A stretch of 64,000 nucleotides of DNA from Prosopocoilus inquinatus (lineage: Eukaryota; Arthropoda; Insecta; Coleoptera; Lucanidae): positions 6,696,001 through 6,760,000 of the forward strand of contig CM069871.1 of the NCBI GenBank assembly GCA_036172665.1, written 5' to 3'. Under the pieces are notes generated by a model. The model saw nothing but the letters and a program-made list of their open reading frames with translations, was not told where the DNA came from and ran no database searches. Position numbers and translations under genes: made by a program. This document shows, piece after piece, positions 46,213 through 56,828 of this stretch; position 1 is the first letter of the stretch; the number at the start of each line of letters is the position of its first letter.

Positions 46213-46806
46213 TTCCATTTATTTCGCACCTCGGACCAAAGAATCGCTGGGATTCAAGTGAATACCAAGTATGATTGGTCGGCCATTAATCACGTTGTAC
46301 GACGCGACGTCATTTTCTTGCTTTCTTTCGGCGACAGATTCGTTTATTGCGGAGGCATATCTTGTGAGTGATTGTGGCAGCTGAGGACACGGTGAACGTG
46401 AACCATTTCTTGGAAGTTCCATTTATTTCGCACCTCGGACCAACAAATCGCTGGGATTCAAGTGAATACCAAGTATGATTGGTCGGCCATTAATCAGGTT
46501 GTACGACGCGACGCTATTTTCTTGCTTTCTTTCGGCGACAGATTCGTTTATTGCGGAGGCATATTTTGTGAGTGACTGTGGCAGTTGAGGATACGGTGAA
46601 CGTGAACCATTTCTTGGAGGTTCCATTTATTTCGCACCTCGGACCAACGAATCGCTGGAATTCAAGTGAATACCAAGTATGATTAGTCGGATTAATCACG
46701 TTGTGCGACGCGACCATATTTTCTTGCTTTCTTTCGGTGACAGATTCGTTTATTGCATATTTTGTGAGTTACTGTAGCAACTGAGAATGCGGTGAATGTG
46801 AACCAA
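46213..46806. repeat. 204-bp tandem array, three copies
   Basis: CCATTTATTTCGCACCTCGG starts at 46215, 46419 and 46623, exactly 204 bases apart. The third copy has small deletions and ends at about 46806. Because 204 is 68 codons, one reverse-strand frame (67 residues then a stop) repeats in register: NGRPIILGIHLNPSD and PQLPQSLT-YASAINES. Every unit has the same stop, so this is not a repeat protein. Confidence 0.9.
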
Positions 46807-46947
46807 CGCGGATTTTTGAAGCCAACGACGTACTCAGCTGATCATACTCTGTAACGTATGCCTTTTATCTTTACTTTACTTCGCCTTTCTTTTAGCGCAC
46901 ATCGTAGCGTATTAAATTAAATTACAAACGTTAATTATTCGTTTAAA

Positions 46948-47106
46948 CAGCGACATCCTACTATCGCTTTTTGACCTCACATTGCATTAGGATTGACAAA
47001 CTGAAGCCAGTTTGCTACATAGTAAGTCATCCCATGCAAAAATAGGGCTGAAACAGCTGTACCGAGGCAGCTCGATGGTTTCACTGCGATCAGTAACGAT
47101 TTGCAA
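46948..47106 (-). repeat. Dispersed 159-bp repeat family, longest copy
   Basis: In reverse orientation it runs from GTTGCAAATCGTTACTGATC through CGAGCTGCCTCGGTACAGCT and GCATGGGATGACTTACTATG to CGATAGTAGGATGTCGCTG. It is the only copy with start, middle and end. Four shorter copies lie at 3274, 16971, 18826 and 34901. I do not recognise the family, and no A or B box is seen. Confidence 0.75.
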
Positions 47107-48920
47107 CACAATCTGTTAATTATTCGAGTTATTTTAAAGTGATCGTAATGTTTATCGTTTTGGAACTTAAAGTCTACGTGTCCGATCAGTACTGACTTGA
47201 TCTTGTAACGAATGCTGGTCGTCATTCTCAACTTTAAACTGATATCCTTCCATATTTACGCGCATTTTTTGCATTCCCCAAACAATAGCTGTCTCCTTCA
47301 GAGTCTGGCTTCGGGACGCCTGGTGTCGTAGTATCCAGGAGTGTAACGTAAAAATAATAGAATCCTAGAAACGGTCAGCATCAATTAAGCCTTGCCAAAT
47401 TCGTTTTATGCAAAAATACTCTAATTGCCTCATTCTTAATGGGATCATGTCAACGTGACACGCTTATATTCTGTTGCGTTGCATTTTTACGCAATGCGGA
47501 ACACGACTTACTGGAACGCTTAATTGATCCTGATGTCGCACGGTTTTGAAATGCTATTTTTGAAATGAATTTAATTTATTTTTTCCAAATAATTCCATCG
47601 TGGTTAAAACTTAGGAAAAAGCTTGAAACTAAAGTAAATAGTTTCTGGATTTTATAAGAATAACAGAAGAGAACACAAATAAATTACGATTTAAACCTAC
47701 CACGTTTTTTTGTATGTAGAGTTGATGTAGCGTAATATACAAATATTAGAACAAGGGATGTAAGGTGCACAATGGGCTGGCTGCCTTTCCCTTGTTCCTT
47801 TGTAAAGAATAATTTTGCCTTGCTCGCGTACTCGCAATGAGAATACACTCTCCAAACCAGGTTTACCTGTTACATACATAAAAGCTTTTTAGAGTATAAT
47901 GCTCAGGAGGAGTAATTATCCTTACCTCTCCTGTGTGTGCCCTAGAAACAACGTCGGCTTTGCAATATTTTTCATGTTTTAATCTAACTGATTGGCAATC
48001 TTCTTCGTATTTATTTTTTACATCGGCGTCGTGCATACTTCGTTGAATATTAAAACTAGTTTTAGTAAAATGTTTTATTGGCATTGTTTTAATGAAATGT
48101 TTTATTGGCATCGTTTTAATGAAACTTTTACAATTTCGTTTTAGTTCCTCACTCTCCTACTATCTACGTAATGAAAGTTTTATTTTGTGCGACCGTTAGG
48201 TGAGTGAATTAATTTCTTGTTCTTTTAGTTTTGATCATAAAATGTACGTTTTCTTTCTTTCACGAACTTTAAAATTTTCAATTTTATTTATGAGACTGAG
48301 TGTTGCGCGAAAGAATTTTTACCGAGCGCCTAACCCGGTTCTCAACTCAACCGAATCCAAAAGAGGATGCACTTACGTCTTGGGATATGCATGATCTCGG
48401 AGTTTTAATCTACACAAAACGAATAAAACTTTTCTAGTAATTTTTTAATTAATCATAAACCGTTTGTTTTTTACATAATCCATAATCTGTGGTTTTCCTT
48501 TTTTGCCTTCCTTTGGGTTGCTTGGTTGGTTCCAATATGCATGTGTATAAGGCAAAATATCTCTTTAATTAAGGTTGTCTCTTGTTAAAAAAAAGTCGCA
48601 CAATGCAAGAAACGAAATTAGTAAGCGACCTAAGAAGTATCTAATAAACTGTATTTGAAAATTATATATATATTTTTTTTAATAAGATTTCATAATCAAT
48701 GACTTCTGTTTTCTAAGTTCGAACATTTTTCTGAGTTACTTTGTTTGTCAATAGATTTTTATTGCTTTTAGCTATACACCAACTACATTACTTTTGCTAA
48801 AATCAATCCATTATTACAATTTTTCCGAACAAAAAAAAAACAGTATTGTTAAAGTAGAAATGTTTAGTTTCCTTTCCTCCATTATGAATTAATACTCAAC
48901 TTTGGAAATTGTCTTTAAAG
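47107..48920. other. AT-rich sequence, no gene
   Basis: A small duplication of AAAATGTTTTATTGGCAT (48067 and 48096) is the only local structure noticed. Confidence 0.5.
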
Positions 48921-50142
48921 CAAGGGTTCCAATGGGGCTGAAAGGTGTTGACGAACATATTGAGGTAGGCTCGGGAGGGTCGATGAACGTCTCAAAGTGT
49001 TTCAGTGTTTAACATTAAAGAAAAAAGACAATCAGTTAATAATTAAAAAATAAATTATAGTCAATTACAATAAAAGAGAAAACAAACAAAGCGATGAATC
49101 GACGGGATTAAAATCTATAATGAATTAAACTCACGTCGACTAAAAGGAAACGAAAACAAAACACGATCAATTGACGAAAAATAAAATTATGTCATATTGT
49201 CACGCGTCGGTCGTCTCCAGCAGGTTACGAGCTGTCGACGTCCAGGGAAAAGGGAGGAACAGGGAAACTGCAAACTAACTCATTAAAACAACAAGGATTA
49301 CCTTTATTGTTTAAAGGGTCAGAAATACAGATAACTGTATCCCACGACGACGATCAGATTAACTGATATCTTTTACAAATTACGCACATCTTTTATACTG
49401 CCAATCTACGTGATGTCATGACCAAATTCCGCAAAACTTTAATTGAACCCATACTTTGCTCGGTTGCTGAAAAGGTGATGTCAGGATTTTCACGTTGTTT
49501 CCAATCGTCATTTCTATTAAATCGTGAATTAATTGATTGTGTTTAAACACTTATACAATGCCCTAGTTATTTGCGTATTTGCAAGTTTACGGATTCACGC
49601 TACTAGTTCATCGCCTGAGTCGTTGCACCAGCAAACCGCTTATCGGCGGTATTGCAATAACTCGTATTGCATTGGAAAAAATACATTTTAAATTAATTAA
49701 ATACGAGTTTCAAATTTTCCGTAATCGTGACAATATCAAAATAAAAGAGAAAAAAAAATTGAAACAAAAGATGATGCTGATAGAAAAAAAAACGATGTAG
49801 GTAATTAAAAAAAAAGAAAAACAAAAAACGGTCGGTGGTGAAGATAAGACGAGAATAGAAATTCTGTAAAACTAATTGCAAGTGAAATCGAATCAAGAGC
49901 ACCGACGAATTTTTAACCGAAAGTTCGAATAAAGAAAAAAAAGAGAACCAACGTGAAAAATAATGTCAAATCGTATCGAAAAGAGACAAAAGATTTGCAA
50001 TTTAAAAAAAAACCGAAATAAAGTCAAACAGAATTACAAATTTCAATTTAACAAAGTTTATATTTAACACTTGAAAGGGAGTCGATGGAAATTTTTCTTT
50101 TCTTGGAAAGTGTCGATGCTTAAAAAAGGTTGGGAACCGCCG
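48921..50142. mobile_element. hAT-like element with A-rich interior, 1.2 kb
   Basis: The left end CAAGGGTTCCAATGGGG and the reverse complement of the right end CGGCGGTTCCCAACC are degenerate hAT-type termini. GTCGATGAACGTC follows the left end and GTCGATGGAAATTTTTC precedes the right, as in the other copies. The interior carries CACGATCAATTGACG and GACGAATTTTTAACCGAAAG words shared with 40-42.5 kb. A solo LTR (49198-49732) is nested inside. The 8-bp flanks (CTTTAAAG and ACTTAATT) no longer match. Confidence 0.55.
49198..49732 (-). mobile_element. Solo LTR of a Gypsy-like retrotransposon
   Basis: The 535-bp segment starts TGTCACGCGTCGG and ends CGTGACA, with ATAT duplicated outside both ends (49194-49197 and 49733-49736). 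On the reverse strand it has a TATAAA box (49392-49397), then TCAGTT with its A about 33 bases downstream (49361-49366), which is an arthropod-type initiator, then AATAAA at 49303-49308. This is the U3-R-U5 order of an LTR transcribed on the minus strand. No internal retroviral-like genes are adjacent, so it is a recombined solo LTR. Confidence 0.8.
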
Positions 50143-50590
50143 ACTTAATTAAATACTTAAATAATTTTACATACATAACCTCACGTAATTTTTCAACATG
50201 GCTCGCAACAAAACTCACAAACAATTAAAAAACATTCAAAACATTCTTTTCGTACAACGTGATTTAATTGTGGGCTTGATGAAGCTCATTTAGATATAAA
50301 ACAATTTTTTTTTTAATGGATTTTCTACGTCAAGTACTAACATAAATAATTATTTTTAAAATGTTATTTCGCATGTAACTTTTTTTGTTTCTTTTTAAAG
50401 ACGTTTCAGATTTTTTTATTCACACACGTTGTCAAGGAGGATTGGAAAATTTTGTAGCTATGCAGTATTGCCCATAGACTTTAAAAAACCTGGATATTTA
50501 GCTTAAATAATCACTACAACAAACAAATAGTAATTGACTAGAAACAAATGCAGAAAAATTAAACTGTATTTTTTCTTTGTGAATTAAAAT
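50143..50590. other. AT-rich sequence, no gene
   Basis: Nothing with support. Confidence 0.5.
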
Positions 50591-50960
50591 TTAATTTAAT
50601 ATTTCGATATTCTACTTAAACGAACTAAAATTGGCAACACTGGCCCCCGTATTAAAACAATTAGAATTAGAATTACAAAAAAACGAAAGAGAAAAAAATT
50701 ACAAAACTGATTTTTGTCAAAAACTTTAAAACAAAAGACGAACGGTTGTTTAATAAAAACAGTGTCCAAATCGAATATTTCAATATTTTGCTTAAGCGTG
50801 GTAAGATTGGTAACACCAGCCCCAAAATTAAAAAATCGCAACACAAAAAGAAAAGAAGAAAAAATATTTTTGTCAAAATTTTAACAAAAAAACTTAATAA
50901 ATGCTTAATAAAAGCAAGAAACAAGAGAAACGTTGGAAGGCTTGCATATAAGAAAGCTTT
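50591..50960. repeat. Two degenerate copies of a 176-bp unit
   Basis: ATATTTCGATATTCTACTTAA with TTGGCAACACTGGCCCC (about 50600-50648) is repeated as ATATTTCAATATTTTGCTTAA with TTGGTAACACCAGCCCC (about 50776-50824). The A-rich downstream parts also align. TTGGYAACA words additionally occur at 7263 and 15804. Confidence 0.65.
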
Positions 50961-52711
50961 TCTTTCGTTTACAGTTTCGCGTTAAAAACAAATTTAAAGA
51001 CCATAACAAAAATATTCGAATTCCAATCGAATTTCCATATTTTTTTTTCAGAAAAGAACTGAAAAATAAAATACAGTCAAGTGTGGAATAAAGAAAAAAT
51101 ACGATCGTCGGTGGAAATTGTTCAAATATTGTTTTTTTTTTCTTTTTAGAAGAAGTACATGATTCGATCGTTTTTATTTTTTCTTCGCTGTCGATTTTCT
51201 TCTCTTAGAAATTAAATTTTCATAAAAATGAATCATCTCAGTTTGTACTATTGTTGATAAATAAGAACGCAATTGTTATACGTTTTGGGAATACGACCGA
51301 TTTTTGCAGCATGACCGATCCCACCGCTGCCACCATGTCTCGTAAAATATTTATTACAAAAGAAAATAATTACATTGTACACCTTTCTCGGAACATAAAA
51401 CAGCAGCGTCTGTTTATGATTGGCATTGTACGATTACACAACGCAAATAATTTTATATGAACGGATACAAATCCTAAGTGGTTAGTAATTTAGATATCAA
51501 ACAAAAAATCACTAGACAGATCAGACATGTCCGATGAATCTATGAAAATTTGCCTGAAATTTCAATTTCAAATTTCAACAGAAAGTGATAAAATCACTAA
51601 CATACGACGGCGTAATTCAGATATCTACATTTTACGTTGCACTCGATCAATACAGAGCAAAAAGGCGCAGCTCTGTTTTATCGGCAGCAGGGAACTGAAA
51701 ATGAGGAAACGAAAGCTCCCACATATCCCGCGCCATCTCTGACCGATCCTGTCAGTCGAAGGAAAGCTGCCGTGGAAAGCTCCTACATGTGCAACATAAA
51801 CTCGACGCTTTCCAACAGAGGGAGCGACTGCATCGACTTTTCATTACAATACATTTCCGAATTCAAACTACACGTTATTTAATAATTATGAAATTCCGAA
51901 AGAAATTGCACGCTTGTTTTAATTAAAGATGAGAAAGCTAGGGAAAAAAAAGCTTCGGAAAATGAATTGTAGGCAACAAGGAACAAATAAAAACAATTTC
52001 TTCCGCCCCCATTAACGTGTAGGTAACTCAGTTTTACTCGACGAATGCGATCGTAGACAGTGATAAATGAAAGTTATTTACGTTCTCAATACGTTCTCAA
52101 AAAAAAAAAAATTTTCATCAATGGACGTCAACGTAAGCTACGTTCGTGATACGTAAAACGTCAAGTTCGCATTCAATCTCTGCCTCACGAGCACTTCTTG
52201 CGGCCTTCTCCCTTTATACGTGTTCGTTTCGTACCCTCTCTGGTCGAAACAATGTAATCGAAATGAAAAAAAAAAAAACAGCCGAATCGAATCGCCCTCG
52301 TCCGCTCGCTGGCTTTAAATCATCTTCTTCGCGTTTGTTAAATAAATTAATTTTGAGCAAAAAAAAAATAATAATAGAAAAATCATGAAAGGCGACGTTG
52401 TTTTTTGCGCTGTTTTCCGTTTGGATTTTATGTAAAGTCTGTGTTTGTTCTGCGGGCGCTCTTTAATAAAATTTGATGTCCGCATAAAAATGCGACGGGA
52501 ACAAAAACACATAAAAGTGTCACTTCAACTTTATCTGAATATGCAAGTTTTACATTCGTTTTAATTAAATTAAAATTTGCAGGTTTCATTTTATTAAAAA
52601 AAATAAAAAACTCATCCCAGCTCAAATCATCGAATGTTAGAATCGATAATATCGATAGGTATATAAAACTATTATCGATGGTGATAAAAAAAATATAAAT
52701 TATCCGATACA
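50961..52711. other. AT-rich sequence with a balanced patch at 51.3-51.9 kb
   Basis: At 51290-51860 several overlapping frames of 69-81 codons exist on the plus strand, including one starting MSDESMKICLKFQFQ. None has a recognisable domain. CGCGCCATCTCTG at 51730 is another AGATGGCGC word, on the reverse strand. Confidence 0.4.
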
Positions 52712-52795
52712 TCGAGGTAACCAGAAAGACCCTAAGGGAATCGAACCCGCACCGTCTCGTTTGCATGCCAAGCTACTCTAGTCTTAAGCTATGAT
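52712..52795 (-). mobile_element. tRNA-like SINE head
   Basis: The reverse strand has GGTTCGATTCC at 52737-52747, a perfect RNA polymerase III B box. It is preceded by TAGCTTGGCATGCAAACGAG, which resembles a tRNA D-arm to anticodon segment with an A-box-like TAGCTTAAGACTAG. The T arm and acceptor stem do not pair as in a functional tRNA, so I read it as a SINE head. No A-rich tail was located. Confidence 0.5.
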
Positions 52796-52828
52796 GACTT
52801 CTGAACTCGAAGATAGCTGGGAGGTTTA

Positions 52829-52956
52829 GGTCCAGTTTTACGACCACGGTTTAACTTTGAGCCGAAGCTGAAATCCTTCACAATAATTATTGAAATAATC
52901 GTTGCTAAGGGTTTAAACCTCAGCTCAAAGTTGAATCCCATTTGTTAAACTGGACC
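52829..52956. mobile_element. 128-bp foldback element, copy D, TTA duplication
   Basis: The ends GGTCCAGTTTTACGACCACG and (reverse complement) GGTCCAGTTTAACAAATGGG start paired arms. TTA flanks both sides (52826-52828 and 52957-52959). Read in reverse complement it aligns over its whole length with 9980-10107. Confidence 0.9.
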
Positions 52957-52972
52957 TTAATGAAACTACTAA

Positions 52973-53100
52973 GGGGCAGTTTTTCAATTGGGGTTTAACT
53001 TTAAGCTCCGCTTTATTCCTATGGAAACAATTGTCCTTACAATCGTTACCACGAGAATAAAACGAAGCTTAAACTTAAACTGTGCTGGAAAAACCAGGCC
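52973..53100. mobile_element. 128-bp foldback element, copy E
   Basis: The ends GGGGCAGTTTTTCAATTGGG and (reverse complement) GGCCTGGTTTTTCCAGCACA begin arms that also pair through GTTTAA and AAGCTTCGTTTTATTC-like sequence. The flanks are TAA (52970-52972) and TTA (53101-53103), both TWA. It lies 16 bases after copy D. Confidence 0.8.
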
Positions 53101-53103
53101 TTA

Positions 53104-53778
53104 ATCAATGAAAATTAAAAATTGTTTTTGTCAAGAGCTACTTGTGCAGCAGACTACGAGAAAAGAAAAGCAAGTTTAATAAGCTAGTTAAAGTTTTAAT
53201 TTGTTCACTCCGAATAAGCAGCGTGCTCTAATTTAATCCGAAAGCTCACTCTTGCAAGAAAATAATGTGGAAGGCGACAATTATAAATAATAAATTGTAT
53301 TTAAAGAGCTTCCAGCGACAGTCGGCTAAAAGAGCTGCGTCGTGAAAAATAAAAAACTCCGGCAATCTTCTTAGACAATTTTATGACGAATTAAATTTTT
53401 AAAGCCCGCTAGAATTTCATCGAGGCGAAAATTAAGGAAATAAAATGTACGTTGTAGGAATTGGATGAAGAAATATTAAAGCGTGAGATCGTAAATACAT
53501 TCTGGAGCAAAGAGATCAATTGAAAGTTTCATTTTATAGAATCAGTTTAAGCAAAAATAAAGGGATCGAAAGAAAAAAAATTGTGGACAAAAACAGTTTC
53601 CTGTTTCCTTTCCGAAAATGGTATTGCTTAAACGCAACTTCGTAGGAAGCTTTTCAGAATTTTGAAAGATTTCAAAATTGAGAAACTTAGAACTTTCGTA
53701 AAGTCTGTGAAGTTACGATTAAACAATAGTATTTTGAGAATTACAGCAAACTCCACTTGTCTACTATTTTTTGTTTTC
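53104..53778. other. AT-rich sequence, no gene
   Basis: Nothing with support. Confidence 0.5.
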
Positions 53779-55042
53779 AATCGTCACATCTTCCCCCGTC
53801 GGCTTACATATGGATAAAATCGGTTTTGGTTAATAAAATTAACTACCTGCAGATGCCTTTAGATCGTCTCTTGTCTTTCAAAATCGAATTACGTAATTTG
53901 AAGCAAACAAAACGTGTTTTGAAGTTTCTTGACGTTCGTCTTTTATAAATCTTCCCGTCACATCTTCCCCCGTCGGCTTACATATGGATAAAATCGGTTT
54001 TGGTTAATAAAATTAACTACCTGTAAATGATTTTAGATGGTCTCTTGCCTTTCAAAATAGAATTACATAATTTGAGGCAAAGAAAACACGTTTTAAAGTT
54101 TCCTCATGTTCGCTTTTAATAAAGCTTCCCGTTACATCCTTCCCCGTCGGCTTACATATGGATAAAATCGATTTTGGTTAATAAAATCAACTACCTGCTG
54201 ATGCCTTTAGATCGTCCCTTGTCTTTCAAAATCGAATTACGTAATTTGAAGCAAACAAAACGTGTTTTGAAGTTTCTTGACGTTCGTTTTTCATAAATCT
54301 TCCCGTCACATCTTTCCCCGTCGGCTTAAGTATGGATAAAATCGGTTTTGGTTAATAAAATCAACTACCTGTAAATGATTTTAGATGGTCTCTTGCCTTT
54401 CAAAATAGAATTACATAATTTGAGGCAAAGAAAACACGTTTTAAAGTTTCCTCATGTTCGCTTTTAATAAAGCTTCCCGTTACATCCTTCCCCGTCGGCT
54501 TACATATGGATAAAATCGATTTTGGTTAATAAAATCAACTACCTGCAGATGCCTTTAGATCGTCCCTTGTCTTTCAAAATCGAATTACGTAATTTGAAGC
54601 AAACAAAACGTGTTTTGAAGTTTCTTGACGTTCGTCTTTTATAAATCTTCCCGTCACATCTTCCCCCGTCGGCTTACATATGGATAAAATCGGTTTTGGT
54701 TAATAAAATTAACTACCTGTAAATGATTTTAGATGGTCTCTTGCCTTTCAAAATAGAATTACATAATTTGAGGCAAAGAAAACACGTTTTAAAGTTTCCT
54801 CATGTTCGCTTTTAATAAAGCTTCCCGTTACATCCTTCCCCGTCGGCTTACATATGGATAAAATCGATTTTGGTTAATAAAATCAACTACCTGCAGATGC
54901 CTTTAGATCGTCCCTTGTCTTTCAAAATCGAATTACGTAATTTGAAGCAAGCAAAACGCATTTTGAAGTATCTTGACGTTCGCTTTTTATAAATCTTCCC
55001 GTCACATCTTTCCCCGTCGGCTTACATATGGATAAAATCGAT
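53779..55042 (+). repeat. 174-bp satellite with A-B dimeric higher-order structure
   Basis: GGCTTA (of CCCGTCGGCTTACATATGG) occurs at 53801, 53975, 54149, 54323, 54497, 54671, 54845 and 55019, exactly 174 bases apart each time. Odd units carry GATGCCTTTAGATCGTC and AAGCAAACAAAACG; even units carry AAATGATTTTAGATGGTC and AGGCAAAGAAAACACG. Units two apart are much more alike than neighbours, giving a 348-bp repeat. Seven full monomers and one partial are present, with no indels. Confidence 0.97.
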
Positions 55043-55831
55043 GTTATGCTTCGGAGTCACTTTTTGTATGCACAGGTGTAGGTATGGCTGCCTACCTTCG
55101 CCTCTACTAGGCGTATATCGCTGTATTTTTTGAAACCCTTACCTGTAATAGTTTTCACTCGATGCAAGTCTTAGGTGAATAATAGTTAATACATTTTTTT
55201 TTACACATCAGATGGAACGAGGTGCTTAAAAAATTGTGTGCTCGTATTCACTTGAATCTGCAGGCGTCGTTTATCAACCTGGAGCAATTTCAATTAAACT
55301 GTCCCGCACAGAAACTCGCTCAAGTTGTTTTTCATTCAAATTCTGGTTGGTTAAGCCAGAAATGTCTTAAGAGTTTTGAATAAGGAGGAACTTGGCGTGC
55401 CGATTAATACCTTGGCGGGCCGACAACTAATACCTCCACAACCTTACGAGATTTGGAGTTTAAAAAAAAAAGCGTCGGTGTAAAAGTGATTTGAACAGAG
55501 AAATTTACTTTGTCACTGGAACTCATCGCCACCCCAAAAGGAAACAAATTGTTTTCCGACAGCGTCGGCAAATTTTCCCGTCCGATAAAATTTCAATTCG
55601 ATTTCGCCATCGCAATCGTTGATTCGAGTTTAAAACCGTCGAAGTAAAATGAATTGAGGAGGAGAACTCACTCGCAAAATATGGGAAGTTTATTCAACTC
55701 AGGCGAAGAAGAAACTTTCATAAAGAGAACATTTACGAAATGTAATTCAAATACAGTTAAGTTATAATGATGGGAAACTATATTACAGCTCAAGAATTTT
55801 TTACTTACTTGCATTTATAAACTGATTTGAT
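55043..55831. other. Mixed-composition sequence, no gene seen
   Basis: Composition becomes more balanced towards the open frame that follows. No exon could be supported. Confidence 0.45.
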
Positions 55832-56263
55832 TTAGTTGTTATGCTTTTTAATACAAACATCGTCTTTTGGGCCTGGAGAATTTGCTTGAGGTGATGATGA
55901 TGATGATGATGATGATAAAACAACACTGTTACTTTCTTTACTTGCCGCTGACGAAGCATGGTTTTGTTTAGGTGGTTTCTTGTCGAGAAATGTCGCGCCA
56001 CCTTTCCTCAACATGTTGGTCGCGTAGGGATCACGAAGGGAACGTATATCTTTCATATAAGGGGAATTCACCCTAACAGCCCAAGTATCCGAGCACAGGG
56101 GCGGTTCACTCGACGAACACGGGCGACGAGGCTTTTTCTTGGACTCCTCCGTTTTTTCCGAATCTCGCTTACAAGAATTTCCGGGGCTTTTATTGACCTG
56201 GCTGCAGAAATTCTTCGGGAAATTGCTGCCGAACATAACATTCTTATTAAACTGTCGCCGCAT
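55832..56263 (-). CDS. Candidate 143-codon gene or terminal exon, unrecognised
   Basis: The same reverse-strand frame is open for 221 codons (to 56497), but I start it at the ATG at 56261-56263. Upstream residues look random, and this ATG follows an A-rich leader with A at -3. The 143-residue product is hydrophilic and basic: a KKKPRRP cluster at residues 42-48, a segment with mixed, protein-like composition at 57-100 (DTWAVRVNSPYMKDIRS, then DPYATNMLRKGGATFLDKK), and a run of eight serines at 117-124 written by the GAT microsatellite at 55893-55916. There is no signal peptide or membrane segment. I recognise no family. It lies in a locally less AT-rich patch between two satellites. It could be a complete small gene, the last exon of a longer gene, or chance. 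Confidence 0.35.
   Translation of the reverse strand: MRRQFNKNVMFGSNFPKNFCSQVNKSPGNSCKRDSEKTEESKKKPRRPCSSSEPPLCSDTWAVRVNSPYMKDIRSLRDPYATNMLRKGGATFLDKKPPKQNHASSAASKESNSVVLSSSSSSSSPQANSPGPKDDVCIKKHNN
55893..55916. repeat. GAT microsatellite
   Basis: Eight perfect GAT units. On the reverse strand, in the frame of the candidate gene, they encode a serine run; in another frame they encode a histidine run, which I regard as an artefact. Confidence 0.95.
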
Positions 56264-56828
56264 TTTTTTTTTTTTTTTGGCAAGGATGAAATTTTGACGT
56301 TGTAAAGTAAACGTCAGACGAGAGACGGCTGGGATTATTAATTCGAGTCCCGAAATTAAAGCGTTCGATTTATGCCGGAAGGAGGAAAATTTACGATTTT
56401 CATTAAGCACGGAAACGAAACATCCAATAAATTGTAAGACAAAAGATTGAATAGAATGTGTGCGACGTTTTCCTGTGCAAAAGCTCCACGTGCACAAAAA
56501 TGGGAGGGCTTATTGTGATCATATATTACGACATGGTGTTCTGTGTATCCCCCCGGGGCTGCATCAGCAATTCGACAGGAAAGAAATATTGCAGCTGCAC
56601 TTGCACCACGAACAAAAAAAAAAAAGTAAGAAGGGCGTAGGCATGTATTAGTCGAGAATTTATCACCGGGATGTAGAAAGGCACCGCGAAATTTGTTAAA
56701 GAACGAAGGCGTCTTTTTCTGCCCCCTTACAAAAGCACAAAGCTCACCATCGCGTTTAATCAATTAAATGGAGCGATTAATTCTTTTTTTAAACTTCGGG
56801 AAACTCTGCGACTCTTATTTTATAAATA
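56264..56828. other. Mixed-composition sequence upstream of the candidate gene
   Basis: A 135-codon reverse-strand frame at 56356-56763 is open but low in information and overlaps the extended frame of the candidate. I do not call it a gene. Confidence 0.4.

Noticed and set aside
46219..46717. Repeat protein encoded by the 204-bp array
   Set aside because: Each unit contains the same in-frame stop, so the units cannot be translated as one chain.
52712..52795. Functional tRNA gene on the minus strand
   Set aside because: The T arm pairs for only three bases and no seven-base acceptor stem can be formed, so a SINE head is a better reading.
55801..56001. Reverse-strand frame with an eight-histidine run
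   Set aside because: The histidines come from the GAT microsatellite read in a second frame; the overlapping frame at 55832-56263 is more protein-like.
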